A stretch of DNA of 64,000 nucleotides from Gymnogyps californianus (taxonomy: Eukaryota; Chordata; Aves; Accipitriformes; Cathartidae), in contig NC_059476.1 of the NCBI RefSeq assembly GCF_018139145.2, positions 11,417,501 through 11,481,500 of the forward strand, written 5' to 3'. Below are positions 13,256-23,097 of this stretch, in pieces. Both the position numbers and the translations under genes were made by a program. The notes below the pieces were generated by a model that saw only the letters and a list, made by a program, of their open reading frames with translations, did no database searches and was not told where the DNA came from. Each line of letters begins with the position of its first letter. Position 1 is the stretch's first letter.

Positions 13256-16200
13256 TTCACCTTCCTAGCTCTCACTAACTTTGTTATGGTTTATAGGTGA
13301 TGAACGACTCTGAATTCAGGCTGTTTCCATATGTGGGTCAGATTATATGGATTTTGAAATGTTGCGTTAGGCCAGCAGGTTTGATAAACCAAGCCACTGT
13401 TTTGACAGGGATGTCTTTTTATCTTCTTCTTAACACGATCTGGGCTGAAACTCAATACTTGTCATAGGGATGCTCCTCAGCACTCTCAGAAAGGAGGCTG
13501 TCAAAGAAGAAACTACAGTGCCAAAGCTTTGTGCGTGCCAATGTGACTGAAGAACGGGACAAGGCATCTTGACAGCAAGCATTTCTGTCCCTCTTAGCAT
13601 GGACACACTCTTGGCTTTGTCCCCTCTCCTCACTCTCTATACGTACAGATGGCTATGGCTGAGATGCTGTGTTTTGGCAGATGACAGTGACAGAGAGGGT
13701 TGTACAGACAAGAAGTGTTGTGTTGCTAACCAATATACAAACTTTTCATTTGCTGCCATCCTTTGCAAATGTTCACCCTCTGCACTTTCCAGTGAGCAGA
13801 ACAGATTTCCCTGTCTCTCCAACACCCAAAGCATTAGCTGACTTACGACCAAAATTTATATGGTGCTCCAGAACAACCAATTGTGCAGAGTCTTGCTGAT
13901 CAAAGACACTTTTGAAAATGTGCAGCTGTTGTCAAATGTGGCTGATGCACGTTTCAGAGAAATTGCATGCTGTGGGTGGACATCCTTTACAGATTTTGGC
14001 TGCACTGTCTGAAACACAAGCGCCTCCGCCTCTTGCCCATCAGCTGGCGGTTGCTGGCTCACTGTTCCCACCATGCTGTTGATGGAGGGAGCTGTGCAAA
14101 GTGCTCCCTGTCCCACTTCAGGAGAATCATCTGGCCTAGTACAAGCCTTTGGGTCTTTCAGAAACTCAGCTGAGCGTGACTGAAGTGAATTCAGGGATTC
14201 TCACATGGCCCCTTTGGCTGGCAGAGCTGTGGGGATGCGGCCCAAGGCAGAAAGCACTAACAGATGGGGGTGGAAGACCGCTCCCCAAAACCTAGTGCCA
14301 TGCTCATCAAGGCAAATGATCATTAGTTGCCTCAGGTCTCCTCACTTCTGGACTGTGTAGCCCATCCAAAATGGGTTTTTACTCCAGAACACACAGCCTG
14401 AGAGCTGGGACATGTGTCTCTCTAACCCATCCCATGGGCAACCTGTCTCTTGCATGTTCACTGAGCTGTGTCTGGTTTAGTCTTTTAAGCTCAGAGAGGA
14501 AAGGCTCATGGATCTGGACACAAGGGTCTCAGCCCAGTGCTGATGTTTCACTGAGGGTCCTCTGGCATCTCTTTTTTTCTCCATTAGGGACTGCTGTGCC
14601 CTAGAGACAATTTCCCCTTTAAATAAAAGAGCGTTACTATAATTTTCTCCTGCAGTATATATTCCAGTTCACAAAGGCATACCACAGATATAATGGCCAT
14701 TATGGTTCCCCTGAGTTTTCCTCCATTAACCATAACAAAATGTCATTAACTATTTAGGAAGTGCAGCTTCTAAACACACTTCTAGTTTCACAGTTTTTTT
14801 GTTACATCCTGTAATGTACAGGATAGAAAGAAATGATTATTTAAAAAAATAGCTTTGAGGTAACACATTACTGAAGTCATTTCAAATGATCTGAAGGAGT
14901 CATTTGGAATGACAGCTTTTATTATTTCCTCTGCCAGTAAATTAAAGAGAGGGGATAAAATGCAAGTGATTGAACTGAAGCAAGAAATATGTTTCCAGGT
15001 GTTTGCAGATGATGTTCTAAATAATTTAGTAGCTGGGAACAGTGTGTTACGCAGTCATCCAGCAGAAAGGAGAAAATTGAGGGTGTGCAATTCCCCCAGC
15101 TACTGTTCTGGTCTTACTGATATTTACATCGGCAAAGACGTGGAATAACACAGTGACGAATCTGGCCAGTGTATTTGCTGTTTCATAATAGTATACGTTT
15201 CCTATTTGAAAACATAAAACTGAGAGCCCCTCAGGTCTCTGTTATCTTTCTGTTGCTCTAATTCTATTTTTTTGCATACTTACATATTCTTCCAAATGAT
15301 TAGCTACATGTGCAACTCTGATTTTACATCATTTACTTCCTAGAGGCCTTGTCTTTTCCTAAGTATGGGGTATGTGTTCTGTACTCCTTAACATCCAATT
15401 TTGTCCTTGATCTTAGCTGATATCTCTACTATAACTTGTTTCTTGCTCCGAGGCTGGGCTGTGACAGCTTTTTTAAGAGCTACATCTATGAGCATGTGAG
15501 GGTGAGGTATCAGCTAGCAGAGATTTTCACTGGCATCATTGTCATCAGGAAATAATATGATACTGTCAGTGTAGTTTCAGTGCAGGCTCTAGTCTGCTGC
15601 AGATACAATAGCTTATGGCTGTAGACGTATTAATTCAAAACAGTTTGGTTAATGAAGATAATAGAGACCTTTGTTCATTTTAAATAGGAGATAGTGGTGA
15701 TGTTACAGACTACGAGTGGGTAAATAATTTTCATATATATGTGCAAATTACTAACCCACTTCTAGCTTGAATGGCTATGTAGTTCGTTTAATTTTGATCC
15801 TCTTTCTCAAAAAAATAGAATAGACGCTTCTCAAACATGAATGTCAGTTGCCATTATTGGTTAGATGGGTCACCTGAGTATGAGTCTGCAGATGGTTTGT
15901 GAACACTTTGTTATGAACAGAGTTGTTATGGAAGGTTTTATTCATGAAAATGTGGACGTTTTTATTTGGGGGGAAAAAAGGGTTTTTTTGGTTAAGGATC
16001 AAAATTAGATTTTACCTTGGGTCAGCTTCAGAGAATCTAAGCGACTGACAAGATTGGGGCATCGGACTCTGAAAAGAAACTTCTGTGACATGATGAGAAG
16101 CTTTGAAAGTTTCCAGGTTTATATCCTGGTGATTTTCTGCAGTAGCTGGACAGTTAATCAGGAGAAGTTGTGTTATATCCATTTCTGGAGGTTTTTACAA

Positions 16201-17444
16201 CAGCCCCATTTGAAGTGGGAGGCTGGACTCCAGAGCTTACTTCCAAACAATGTTTCTGTAGCTTTGTGACTTAAAGCGTTTGGGATTACCTTAGCCAACT
16301 GTCAGTTCTTCAGAATCTGAAATTCCAAATTTTCCTCTCCAAATGTTACCTACTGTGATGTAGTGTTGAAAACTCCCCAAAAGAGAAAATCTGAACTTCA
16401 CTTGTTCTTCCTGTATTCCCCTTTAGAGCTTGTCTGATTGCATAAATAAGTCATGTGTTTATATGATGTATATACAGCCATAAGAAAGTTTGGTACAAGA
16501 GGTTAGAAAGGTCAGGAGTGTGGCAGATTTTAGGAGAGAACTTAGATACTTGAAGGGGTTTTGAACCATTGATAGTTTACACGAAACAGAAAAAAATACT
16601 GGAGAAATCTAGGTTGCTCTGTATCATTGCAAATGTTTGAAAATCATGATCTACAGCTCAATAAATCACAAGGAAGGAGTTAAAATCATGTTTTAAAATA
16701 TCTTTTTTTATCTGGTCTTGGGTCTAACGGGAAAACTGAGGCCCCTTTTTGCATTTCTAGTTTATTGATGAGTTGGAGACTCATAATTTTAGGCAAGTAT
16801 GTTTTTCTTCTCCTGTTCTAGGGCAATATTTTGGACACCAACCACATTTCTGAGTGTAATGAGGGAGCACCAAAAGCTTCTGTTTCCTTTACAATTATAA
16901 AAGTCTGTTTGTAGACAAAGAACACCTGTGTGCTTGAGTTTGCTGTTTACATTTCCTTTCATGCCTGTTACAAGAACTTTTAAAGTCAAGTTTTGACATA
17001 TATTGGTGACAGTGACAGTGGTGAAAAAAGCTTGAAACACATGGAGTGGTCTGAAGTCTTTGCTCTGCAGAGGAGTCAGGCTCTGAAGTAACTTCTGAAT
17101 GGTGAAAGGTACCTCAGTAAATGAAAACCCCAAGCTGCAAAACTACTTGTGAGCTGCAGGATTCTGCTTCTGATCTACATAGATCTAGTGCCCTCTTGAT
17201 CTGCCCCTGCCTCTAATTCCGTCTGCCTTATTTTTGATGCTTATTTTTTCCTATGGATCAGTAGTTTTGGAATGTGGGTGCCTGTCAGACTTCTTCAGAT
17301 GAGTCCTTACTACTCCTTGATAAAACAAGAGATACATGTCAGGCTGAAATGTGGCAGGAGATGAGGACGGCAGTGAGAATAATGCCGAAGGAGATTGAGT
17401 GAATGTGAAAAAGAGGACTAGCACTTACAAGATAGTTATTGCTG
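13256..17444. other. Unique DNA, no gene recognised
   Basis: Open frames reach 90 codons (13569-13841 plus) and 114 codons (16789-17133 minus) without recognisable motifs. The 13.4-14.6 kb part is somewhat less AT-rich, which explains the several overlapping short frames there. No gene or repeat is called. Confidence 0.55.
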
Positions 17445-17458
17445 GTGTGTGTGTGTGT
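17445..17458. repeat. Short (GT)n microsatellite
   Basis: Seven GT dinucleotides in a row, followed after TA by a GAGAGAG stretch. Confidence 0.85.
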
Positions 17459-19567
17459 TAGAGAGAGGAGATCTTCTGATAAGGCTACTGTATTGCACTT
17501 CATGAACGCAGGTCAGTTATAATAAATTCCTGCCTAATAATTGATTATTTGATATTTAGTTAAAAAACTTGTTACTTGCAATTTTCTTTTCAGTCTGCAC
17601 ATGTTTTCCTCCTCTTCTCCTTCTTCTTCTTCTGGGAGGGATAAATTAAATAGAAATATTTTTAAACTAGATTTGAAGGTTTCTCTGTTCCTTCTTATGC
17701 CCAGATGATACAGGGCCTTTTACAACCTTTAATCAAACAGGAACAGTTTTCTGTGGAATTTTTTTTCCTCAAATAAATAGGTGCTGGTTCGCAAGTTCCT
17801 TTTTGAAGCAGTGGGATTCTTTAGAACTTCTCTGCTCATTAGGAAGTTGCTTTGGTAAAAAATAGCTCTCTAGCTCCTTTCTGGGAAAAAAAGATAATGA
17901 TTGAGTAAAGAGAGGAAAAAGAATAAATCCAATATTCCTTTTGCAGTTCTCTCACTTATGAACTATTAATAGTTTAAATTAAGATGAAAGTTGCTATGTC
18001 TGTATTCTCCATGAATAAAGCGCAGTATAGACCTTTTCACCATTACAGAAACATAACCACCTGTGAGGTGGAGACTACATCCCAGACAACATATGAGCAA
18101 GTGTGTTTCCATCCCAGTGAATGTTAGTGTACCATCCTCGTCCTTTCATACATCTCTCGTAGTCTCCCTCCCAGCTCATCTTGTGTTTCCCCACAGTAGG
18201 AGGACCTGATGTTTAGGAATGCTAAAACTAGGTAGGATCTCTTTGAAACAACACGGACAGAGGAAAATAGCTTTCATTTTTTGTCCTGGATAAGGGACTA
18301 TGTGCATATTCTGTTATCAAAGGTTTTGCACACAGTAACCTCTTCTCTCTCTTTGGTGTCTTGCAATGGCTGGACTCAGTATTTCTCTGCATAACAAAGG
18401 CACAGTGAAATGCAGTGAAAATAGAAGCTGACAATACTCTTTCATTTGTCTGTGCTTTTAAAGACAGATAACGTGTGTTTTTTCTTCTGCTGCTGGCCAT
18501 TTTGTGAAGCTCTGTTTAGTGGTGGGGTGGGCTTTTCTGTAAGCTGTATGAGGCTTGGGTGTGTCTCTCCCAAGGACACAGGGCTGAATTTACCCTGGCA
18601 GGACGCACACGAGGAGTTCCAGGGAGTGTGGGTATATGACACTCAAGTACTAAGCCAGTTTTCACTGTCAATTCAACTTCAACAATAGACTCCATAGGTT
18701 TTCTGATGGTGGGAAATACTTCACTCCAGTCCAGGTCACAGAGCACGAATAAGGAGCCAGATTGTATTTGTCCTCGCTGGAGATCACTTCCTACCTCCTG
18801 AAGTTAGCACTGGACAAGAGCTCTGGTTCAGAAACTTTTAGGGACCTTTATCTCCTCTTCAGGATCCAGTTAAACCCAAGCAAAGAAGGTTCTCCAGCTC
18901 TTCTGAATATCTGCTCTGTGCCTTACAAGAAAAGGCATCTCTTCAGCTCCCAGGCTAAGTACACCCATGCTGCTTGCCCCAGCAAACACACTCTTTGCTG
19001 AATTATCATCTTAAAAGAAAGCAAGCATTCACCTGTTTGCTGGATTCAGCAGTCCCACCAATCATCTATTCGGATCATTAACACAGGGGTACCTGACTCT
19101 GAATGTGCTTAATTATAACTCAGTTTGCACAGGGCAGAAGACAGCAGTTGCATATTTCTACATAAATAAAAATCAAATGCTTATTGAAATCTTCAGCCTA
19201 ACGAAAAGGTCTGATAAAAAGCAACACCCATTTCAAATTTTCACATGTATAACCACTATTTTTGCTAACCTGCTCCCTTTCAAAACTAGCTATACTTGAC
19301 AAATGATTACAACTTAAGCTATGCCCTAAGATAGCACACACAAAATCAGACACAGGTCAGGAGCAGTGGGAACTAATAAGTTGGTGTCACATCCCTGGTT
19401 TTCACATGCCTACAGTGTTGACCTTTAAATCCAAGATGGATATCTTTAGTAATCCTTTTGCTTCTGCACCCTTGGTGGTTTCTCCCTGCTCCAGTAGACC
19501 TGCAACGAGCAAGAAATGCACTTTGAGGAGGAAACATAATATATGGAAATTCTGATAAGAATAATTT
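17459..19567. other. Unique DNA upstream of an LTR insertion, no gene
   Basis: Short frames of 60-90 codons occur on both strands around 18.2-18.8 kb and are mutually overlapping. I recognise none of them. The stretch ends at the target-site duplication of the minus-strand LTR. Confidence 0.55.
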
Positions 19568-19758
19568 AGTATTGTCATGGTTTAGGCCCAGCCAGCAACA
19601 AAGCACCACGCAGCTGCTCGTTCACTCTACCCCCCCAGTGGGATGGGGAGGAGAAAATACAACAAAAAAGCTTGTGAGTCGAGACAAGGACAGGGAGGCA
19701 TCACTCACCAGTTATGGTCACAGGCAAAACAGACTCGACTTGGGGAAAAAGAAATCAA

Positions 19759-19764
19759 TTTAAT
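19759..19764 (-). promoter_or_regulatory. Polyadenylation signal (ATTAAA type) of the 950-bp LTR
   Basis: On the minus strand the hexamer ATTAAA lies between the repeat-rich segment and the U5 end, the expected place for the R/U5 signal. It is a variant hexamer, and short AT-rich hexamers also arise by chance. Confidence 0.4.
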
Positions 19765-20039
19765 TTGTTACCAATCAAATCAGAGTAGGATGATGAGAAA
19801 TAGAATGATATCTTAAAAACACACCTTCCCCCCACCCCTCCCTTCTTCCCGGGCTCAGCTTTGCTCCCGATTCCTCCACCTCCTCCCCCCGAGTGGCGCA
19901 GGGGGACGGGGAATGGGGGTTGTGGTCAGTTCATCACACGTTGTTTCTGCCGCTCCTTCCTCCTCGGGGGGAGGACTCATCACACTCTTCCCCTGCTCCA
20001 GCGCGGGGTCCCTCCCACAGGGGTCAGCCCTCCACAAGC

Positions 20040-20290
20040 TTCTCCAACGTGAGTCCTTTCCACGGGCTGCAGTCTTCCACGAACTGCTCCAGCGTGGGCT
20101 TTCCTACGGAGTCACGGCCTTCTCCGGGCCCAGCCACCTGCTCCGGCATGGGGTCCTCCACGGGCTGCAGGGGAATCTCTTCTCCACTGTGGACCTCCAT
20201 GGGCTGCAGGGGGACAGCCTGCCCTCTCACCACGGGCTGCAGGGGAATCTCTGCTCCGGCGCACCTCCTCCCTCTCCTTCTTCACTGACC
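20040..20290 (-). repeat. GC-rich minisatellite-like repeats inside the LTR
   Basis: A 'gggctgcag' core recurs at 20064, 20162, 20201 and 20234, with diverged flanking phrases such as 'gggaatctct' and 'gctcc'. Spacing is irregular (98, 39 and 33 bases), as in a decaying tandem array. The repeats account for the unusually high GC and the long chance open frames in this part of the LTR. Confidence 0.7.
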
Positions 20291-20371
20291 TCGGTGTCTG
20301 CATGGCTGTTCCTCTCACATCCCACTCCTCTCTTTGCTGTAGCTCTTCTTTTTCAGCAGTCTTTTCCCCTT

Positions 20372-20380
20372 CTTAAATAA
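20372..20380 (-). promoter_or_regulatory. TATA-like box of the 950-bp LTR
   Basis: On the minus strand the sequence reads TTATTTAAG, about 140-150 bases in from the U3 start, in an otherwise GC-rich setting. This is the likely Pol II promoter of the LTR. Whether it is active cannot be judged from sequence. Confidence 0.5.
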
Positions 20381-20527
20381 GCTATCACAGAGGCGCTACC
20401 ACCATCGCTGATGGGCTTGGCCTTGGCCAGCGGCGGGTCTGACTTGGAGCCGGGGAAGCTTCTAGCAGCTTCTCACAGGAGCCACCCCTGTAGCTCTTCC
20501 CCCGCTACACAAACCCAACACAAGTAT

Positions 20528-21684
20528 GTAATCTGGCATCCAGGCATACACATTTGATAAATCTAAGCACACAGAGATATATGGAGAACTTATATATATA
20601 TATTTGTGGGTTTATCAGTAGACTGGCTGCAGAATTCCAAGTCCCTGACGACAAAAGTTATGGCTGGCACTACTGAAACTGGGTGAGATGGGGAAGGTAA
20701 TGTGAACGTAAAAATCAAAGGGCAGAATACGGACAAAGGAAAAAAACATGATGCTTTATATCAAAGGCACCGTTGCCTGGTTTTGCATCAGAAATAACAT
20801 GGTATTGCAGGAGCTCAGATCCTTATTGATTAAAGCTCTTTCAAGACTGCAGGTAAACATTTGAAGAACATTTGTTACTTTCTATGGAACCGAAAAAATG
20901 TTCCCATAAATATTTGTCCTTGATGGTTAGGAAGAAAATCTATATTACCACAGGTCATATTACTCTGGGAGATATTTGCTTAGTGTTCTTAAAAGTAATA
21001 CATGACAAACACAGATGCTCTCGTGCCCTGACTTTGAGTTGGGCTTTTTCCAAAGGTCAAAGTCTCATCACTGACCTAAACTTACTAATAGCTGCAGGGA
21101 TAACAGCAATTATGATTTACCTTATGCAAGTGCAACATGATATCAACCTGTAATTTTTATGTTTGGAGTGGAAAAGATCTGTTAAAAGTTTTAAAAAAGC
21201 TATCAGAATTACTAAGAAGAAACATACTAAAATAGAAACGGTAACAAAACCTGTGAGCTACAGCAGAATAATCTAGGGGATGGTACAATTGTATTAGCAT
21301 AAAAAATAATTTGGGGGGGGGAGGAAATTGAAATTAAAAGAAGAATAAATGATATCTAAAGGATGAAAACATAGAGTGAATAGACATGAATTAAACTTTT
21401 CTACCTGAAACATTTTCAGTTCACAGGAGCGGAGAGGGCTGGAAATGTTGGATACCCTGAAATCTATATTTTCTCAATATTGCTTTCTCACAACTTTTCA
21501 CACACTTTCAGTATTGTTATGTTCCAGTATGTCATATGGTAGGTGAGAACCTGTTATCTACCATGACAAATACGGCCCTTTAAACATCAACTTTTATATA
21601 CTTAAACTGTTACCATAAGTAACACTCAGCGCTTGTGTGAACTGCTTGTGGTTTTCCCAGTAGCAAGTAGTGTATTGCACTGGC
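20528..21684. other. Unique AT-rich DNA between insertions
   Basis: Contains a (TA)n tract at 20591-20603 and a G run near 21313-21321. A 93-codon open frame at 20872-21153 has no recognisable features. No gene is called. Confidence 0.6.
20591..20603. repeat. Short (TA)n tract
   Basis: Thirteen bases of alternating TA. Confidence 0.85.
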
Positions 21685-21775
21685 TGTTCAGAAACTGGAT
21701 TTCTGTTTCCAGTTCTGGCACTGAAGTTTAGTAAGACCTTATACTTTTCTTTCTCCTGCATTCTCTATCTGTTTA
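21685..21775 (-). repeat. MIR-like SINE relic
   Basis: The order of phrases 'tttccagttctggcactga' (about 21707), a T- and CT-rich segment, then 'atctgttta' (21767) follows the minus-strand MIR core, in which a 'ccagctctgccactgac' block precedes a pyrimidine-rich block and 'catctgtaaaatg'. MIR copies are known at low density in birds. This copy is heavily diverged and recognised from memory. Confidence 0.42.
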
Positions 21776-22502
21776 GATTTGTGAGATTTTATACCTCAAG
21801 TGTTATGGCTTATTTCGTACCTTAAAATGCTTATACAATGGGCCTTGATTTCAGGCAATTACTTTAGAGGATCTCATGGTACAAATGCATGACAATAACT
21901 ATAAAAACAAGAAATGTAACACCCACCAATATCCATTTTAATGCCCTAGTGCAGAACATGTTTTTCCTGGCTCTCCTGTCTAGGGCACAACTTCACTCTT
22001 TCATTTCTGTTGTGTTGAAAGGAATCTCAAAGTTGCATCTGAAATGTGAGAACAGCAGGTAAAAGTGGGTGTAAGAGAGGTGATGAAGAAAGGGCAAATT
22101 CATTAATGTTTTAGAAGCTACATCTGACTCTCCAGACCTCTGTGTGATAAATTTGTGCCTCATGATTTTCATACCGGTCTTTTACTTTTCTTCAATTTAC
22201 AAACTTTGATGTGCTCCTTTACTGTGAAGAATAAAAAATGTGCAAATGATTTCATTACAGGTTTTTTAATTTCCCTGGCAGCTCTGGCCTAATCATGCTG
22301 AGACATTCAGATAAGTTCCTGTCTCTTCCCTGTACTGGATCTCTTTGAGGATACAGCCACAGGAACATACCTTGCATGGTAGTTGCAGCTGAAGCATTTT
22401 CCTCCTTTTCTTGCTTGTTGTTGATGATTCCTCAGCCTCATCCAGATTATTTTTTTTTTCCCCCTGACAATTTTCAGACAGATTGGTTTCCTAATCTGGT
22501 TC
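21776..22502. other. Unique AT-rich DNA, no gene seen
   Basis: Short frames only. A T run follows near 22449-22458. Ends at the target-site duplication of the plus-strand LTR. Confidence 0.6.
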
Positions 22503-22754
22503 CCATTTGTCCTGGTTTTGGCTGGGATAGAGTTAATTTTCTTCTTAGTAGCTGGTACAGTGTGTTTTGGATTTAGTGTGAGAATAATGTTGATAAAACA
22601 CTGATGTCTTAGCGCTTACCCTAAGTTAAAGATTTTTCTGTTTCCTGCACTCTGCCAGCAAGCAGGTGTACAAGAAGCTGGGAGGGAGCATAGCCAGGAC
22701 AGCTGACCTGAACTAGCCAAAGGGGTATTCCATACCATAGAACGTCATGCTCAG

Positions 22755-22762
22755 TATATAAA
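22755..22762 (+). promoter_or_regulatory. TATA box of the 585-bp LTR
   Basis: A canonical TATATAAA octamer about 250 bases from the LTR start. The same box, in the same surrounding phrase, is kept in the two sister LTRs, which supports a real promoter element. Confidence 0.7.
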
Positions 22763-22899
22763 CTGGGGGAGTTGGCCGGGAGGGGCAGATCGCTGCTCGG
22801 GTATCAGTCAGCAGGCGGTGAGCAACTGCATTGTGCATCACTTGTCTTTTCTTGGGTTTTGTTTCTCTTTTTTTGTTATATTTCTTTTCATTACAATTA

Positions 22900-22929
22900 C
22901 TATTATTATTATGTTTTATTATTATTATT
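22900..22929 (+). repeat. (ATT)n tract inside the LTR
   Basis: An interrupted ATT/TTA triplet tract between the TATA box and the polyadenylation signal. The tract is present at the same place, in different lengths, in the two sister LTRs, so it was part of the ancestral LTR. Confidence 0.8.
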
Positions 22930-22959
22930 GTTAGTATTATATTTTATTTTACTTTAGTT

Positions 22960-22965
22960 ATTAAA
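22960..22965 (+). promoter_or_regulatory. Polyadenylation signal (ATTAAA) of the 585-bp LTR
   Basis: ATTAAA in the phrase 'ttagttattaaactgttct', which is identical in the sister LTR at 60930-61531. The position after the TATA box and before U5 is right for an LTR polyadenylation signal. Confidence 0.6.
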
Positions 22966-23097
22966 CTGTTCTTATCTCAACCCATGAGTTTTACTTCTTT
23001 TTTTCGATTCTCCTCCCCATCCCACTGGGAAGGGGAGGAGTGAGCGAGCAGCTGCGTGGTGCTGAGTTGCTCGCTGGGGTTAAACCGTGACACCATC

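Larger units (their letters stand above)
19573..20522 (-). mobile_element. Solo LTR of an avian endogenous retrovirus, 950 bp, minus orientation
   Basis: The element is bounded by TG (19573) and CA (20521-20522) and flanked by a perfect 5-bp target-site duplication, AGTAT at 19568-19572 and 20523-20527, which fixes its ends exactly. Read on the minus strand it starts in a GC-rich U3, has a TATA-like box (20372-20380), a tandemly repeated GC-rich segment (about 20040-20290), an ATTAAA-type signal (19759-19764), and ends in a U5 whose last ~100 bases match the U5 ends of the three other LTRs in this window. A 5-bp duplication fits ERVL-type or gammaretrovirus-like integration; I infer the class from that alone. 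There is no primer-binding site, gag, pol or env beside it, so it is a recombined solo LTR. Open frames of 131 and 155 codons inside it (19893-20288, 19913-20380) are products of the GC-rich repeats, not genes. Confidence 0.92.
22508..23092 (+). mobile_element. Solo LTR of an avian endogenous retrovirus, 585 bp, plus orientation
   Basis: It starts TGTCCTGG at 22508 and ends GTGACA at 23092. The flanks are CCATT (22503-22507) and CCATC (23093-23097), a 5-bp target-site duplication with one mismatch. Inside, in order: U3 with a 'gagttaat' block, a canonical TATATAAA box (22755-22762), an (ATT)n tract, an ATTAAA signal (22960-22965), and a U5 with the phrase 'gcagctgcgtggtgctgag'. The whole layout is shared with the LTRs at 44102-44683 and 60930-61531. 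No internal retroviral sequence flanks it. Two short open frames across it (22772-22957 and 22831-23043) translate the AT-rich tract into poly-Tyr and poly-Leu and are not genes. Confidence 0.93.

Noticed and set aside
19893..20380. 131- and 155-codon plus-strand open frames
   Set aside because: They lie entirely inside the minus-strand 950-bp LTR and translate its GC-rich tandem repeats.
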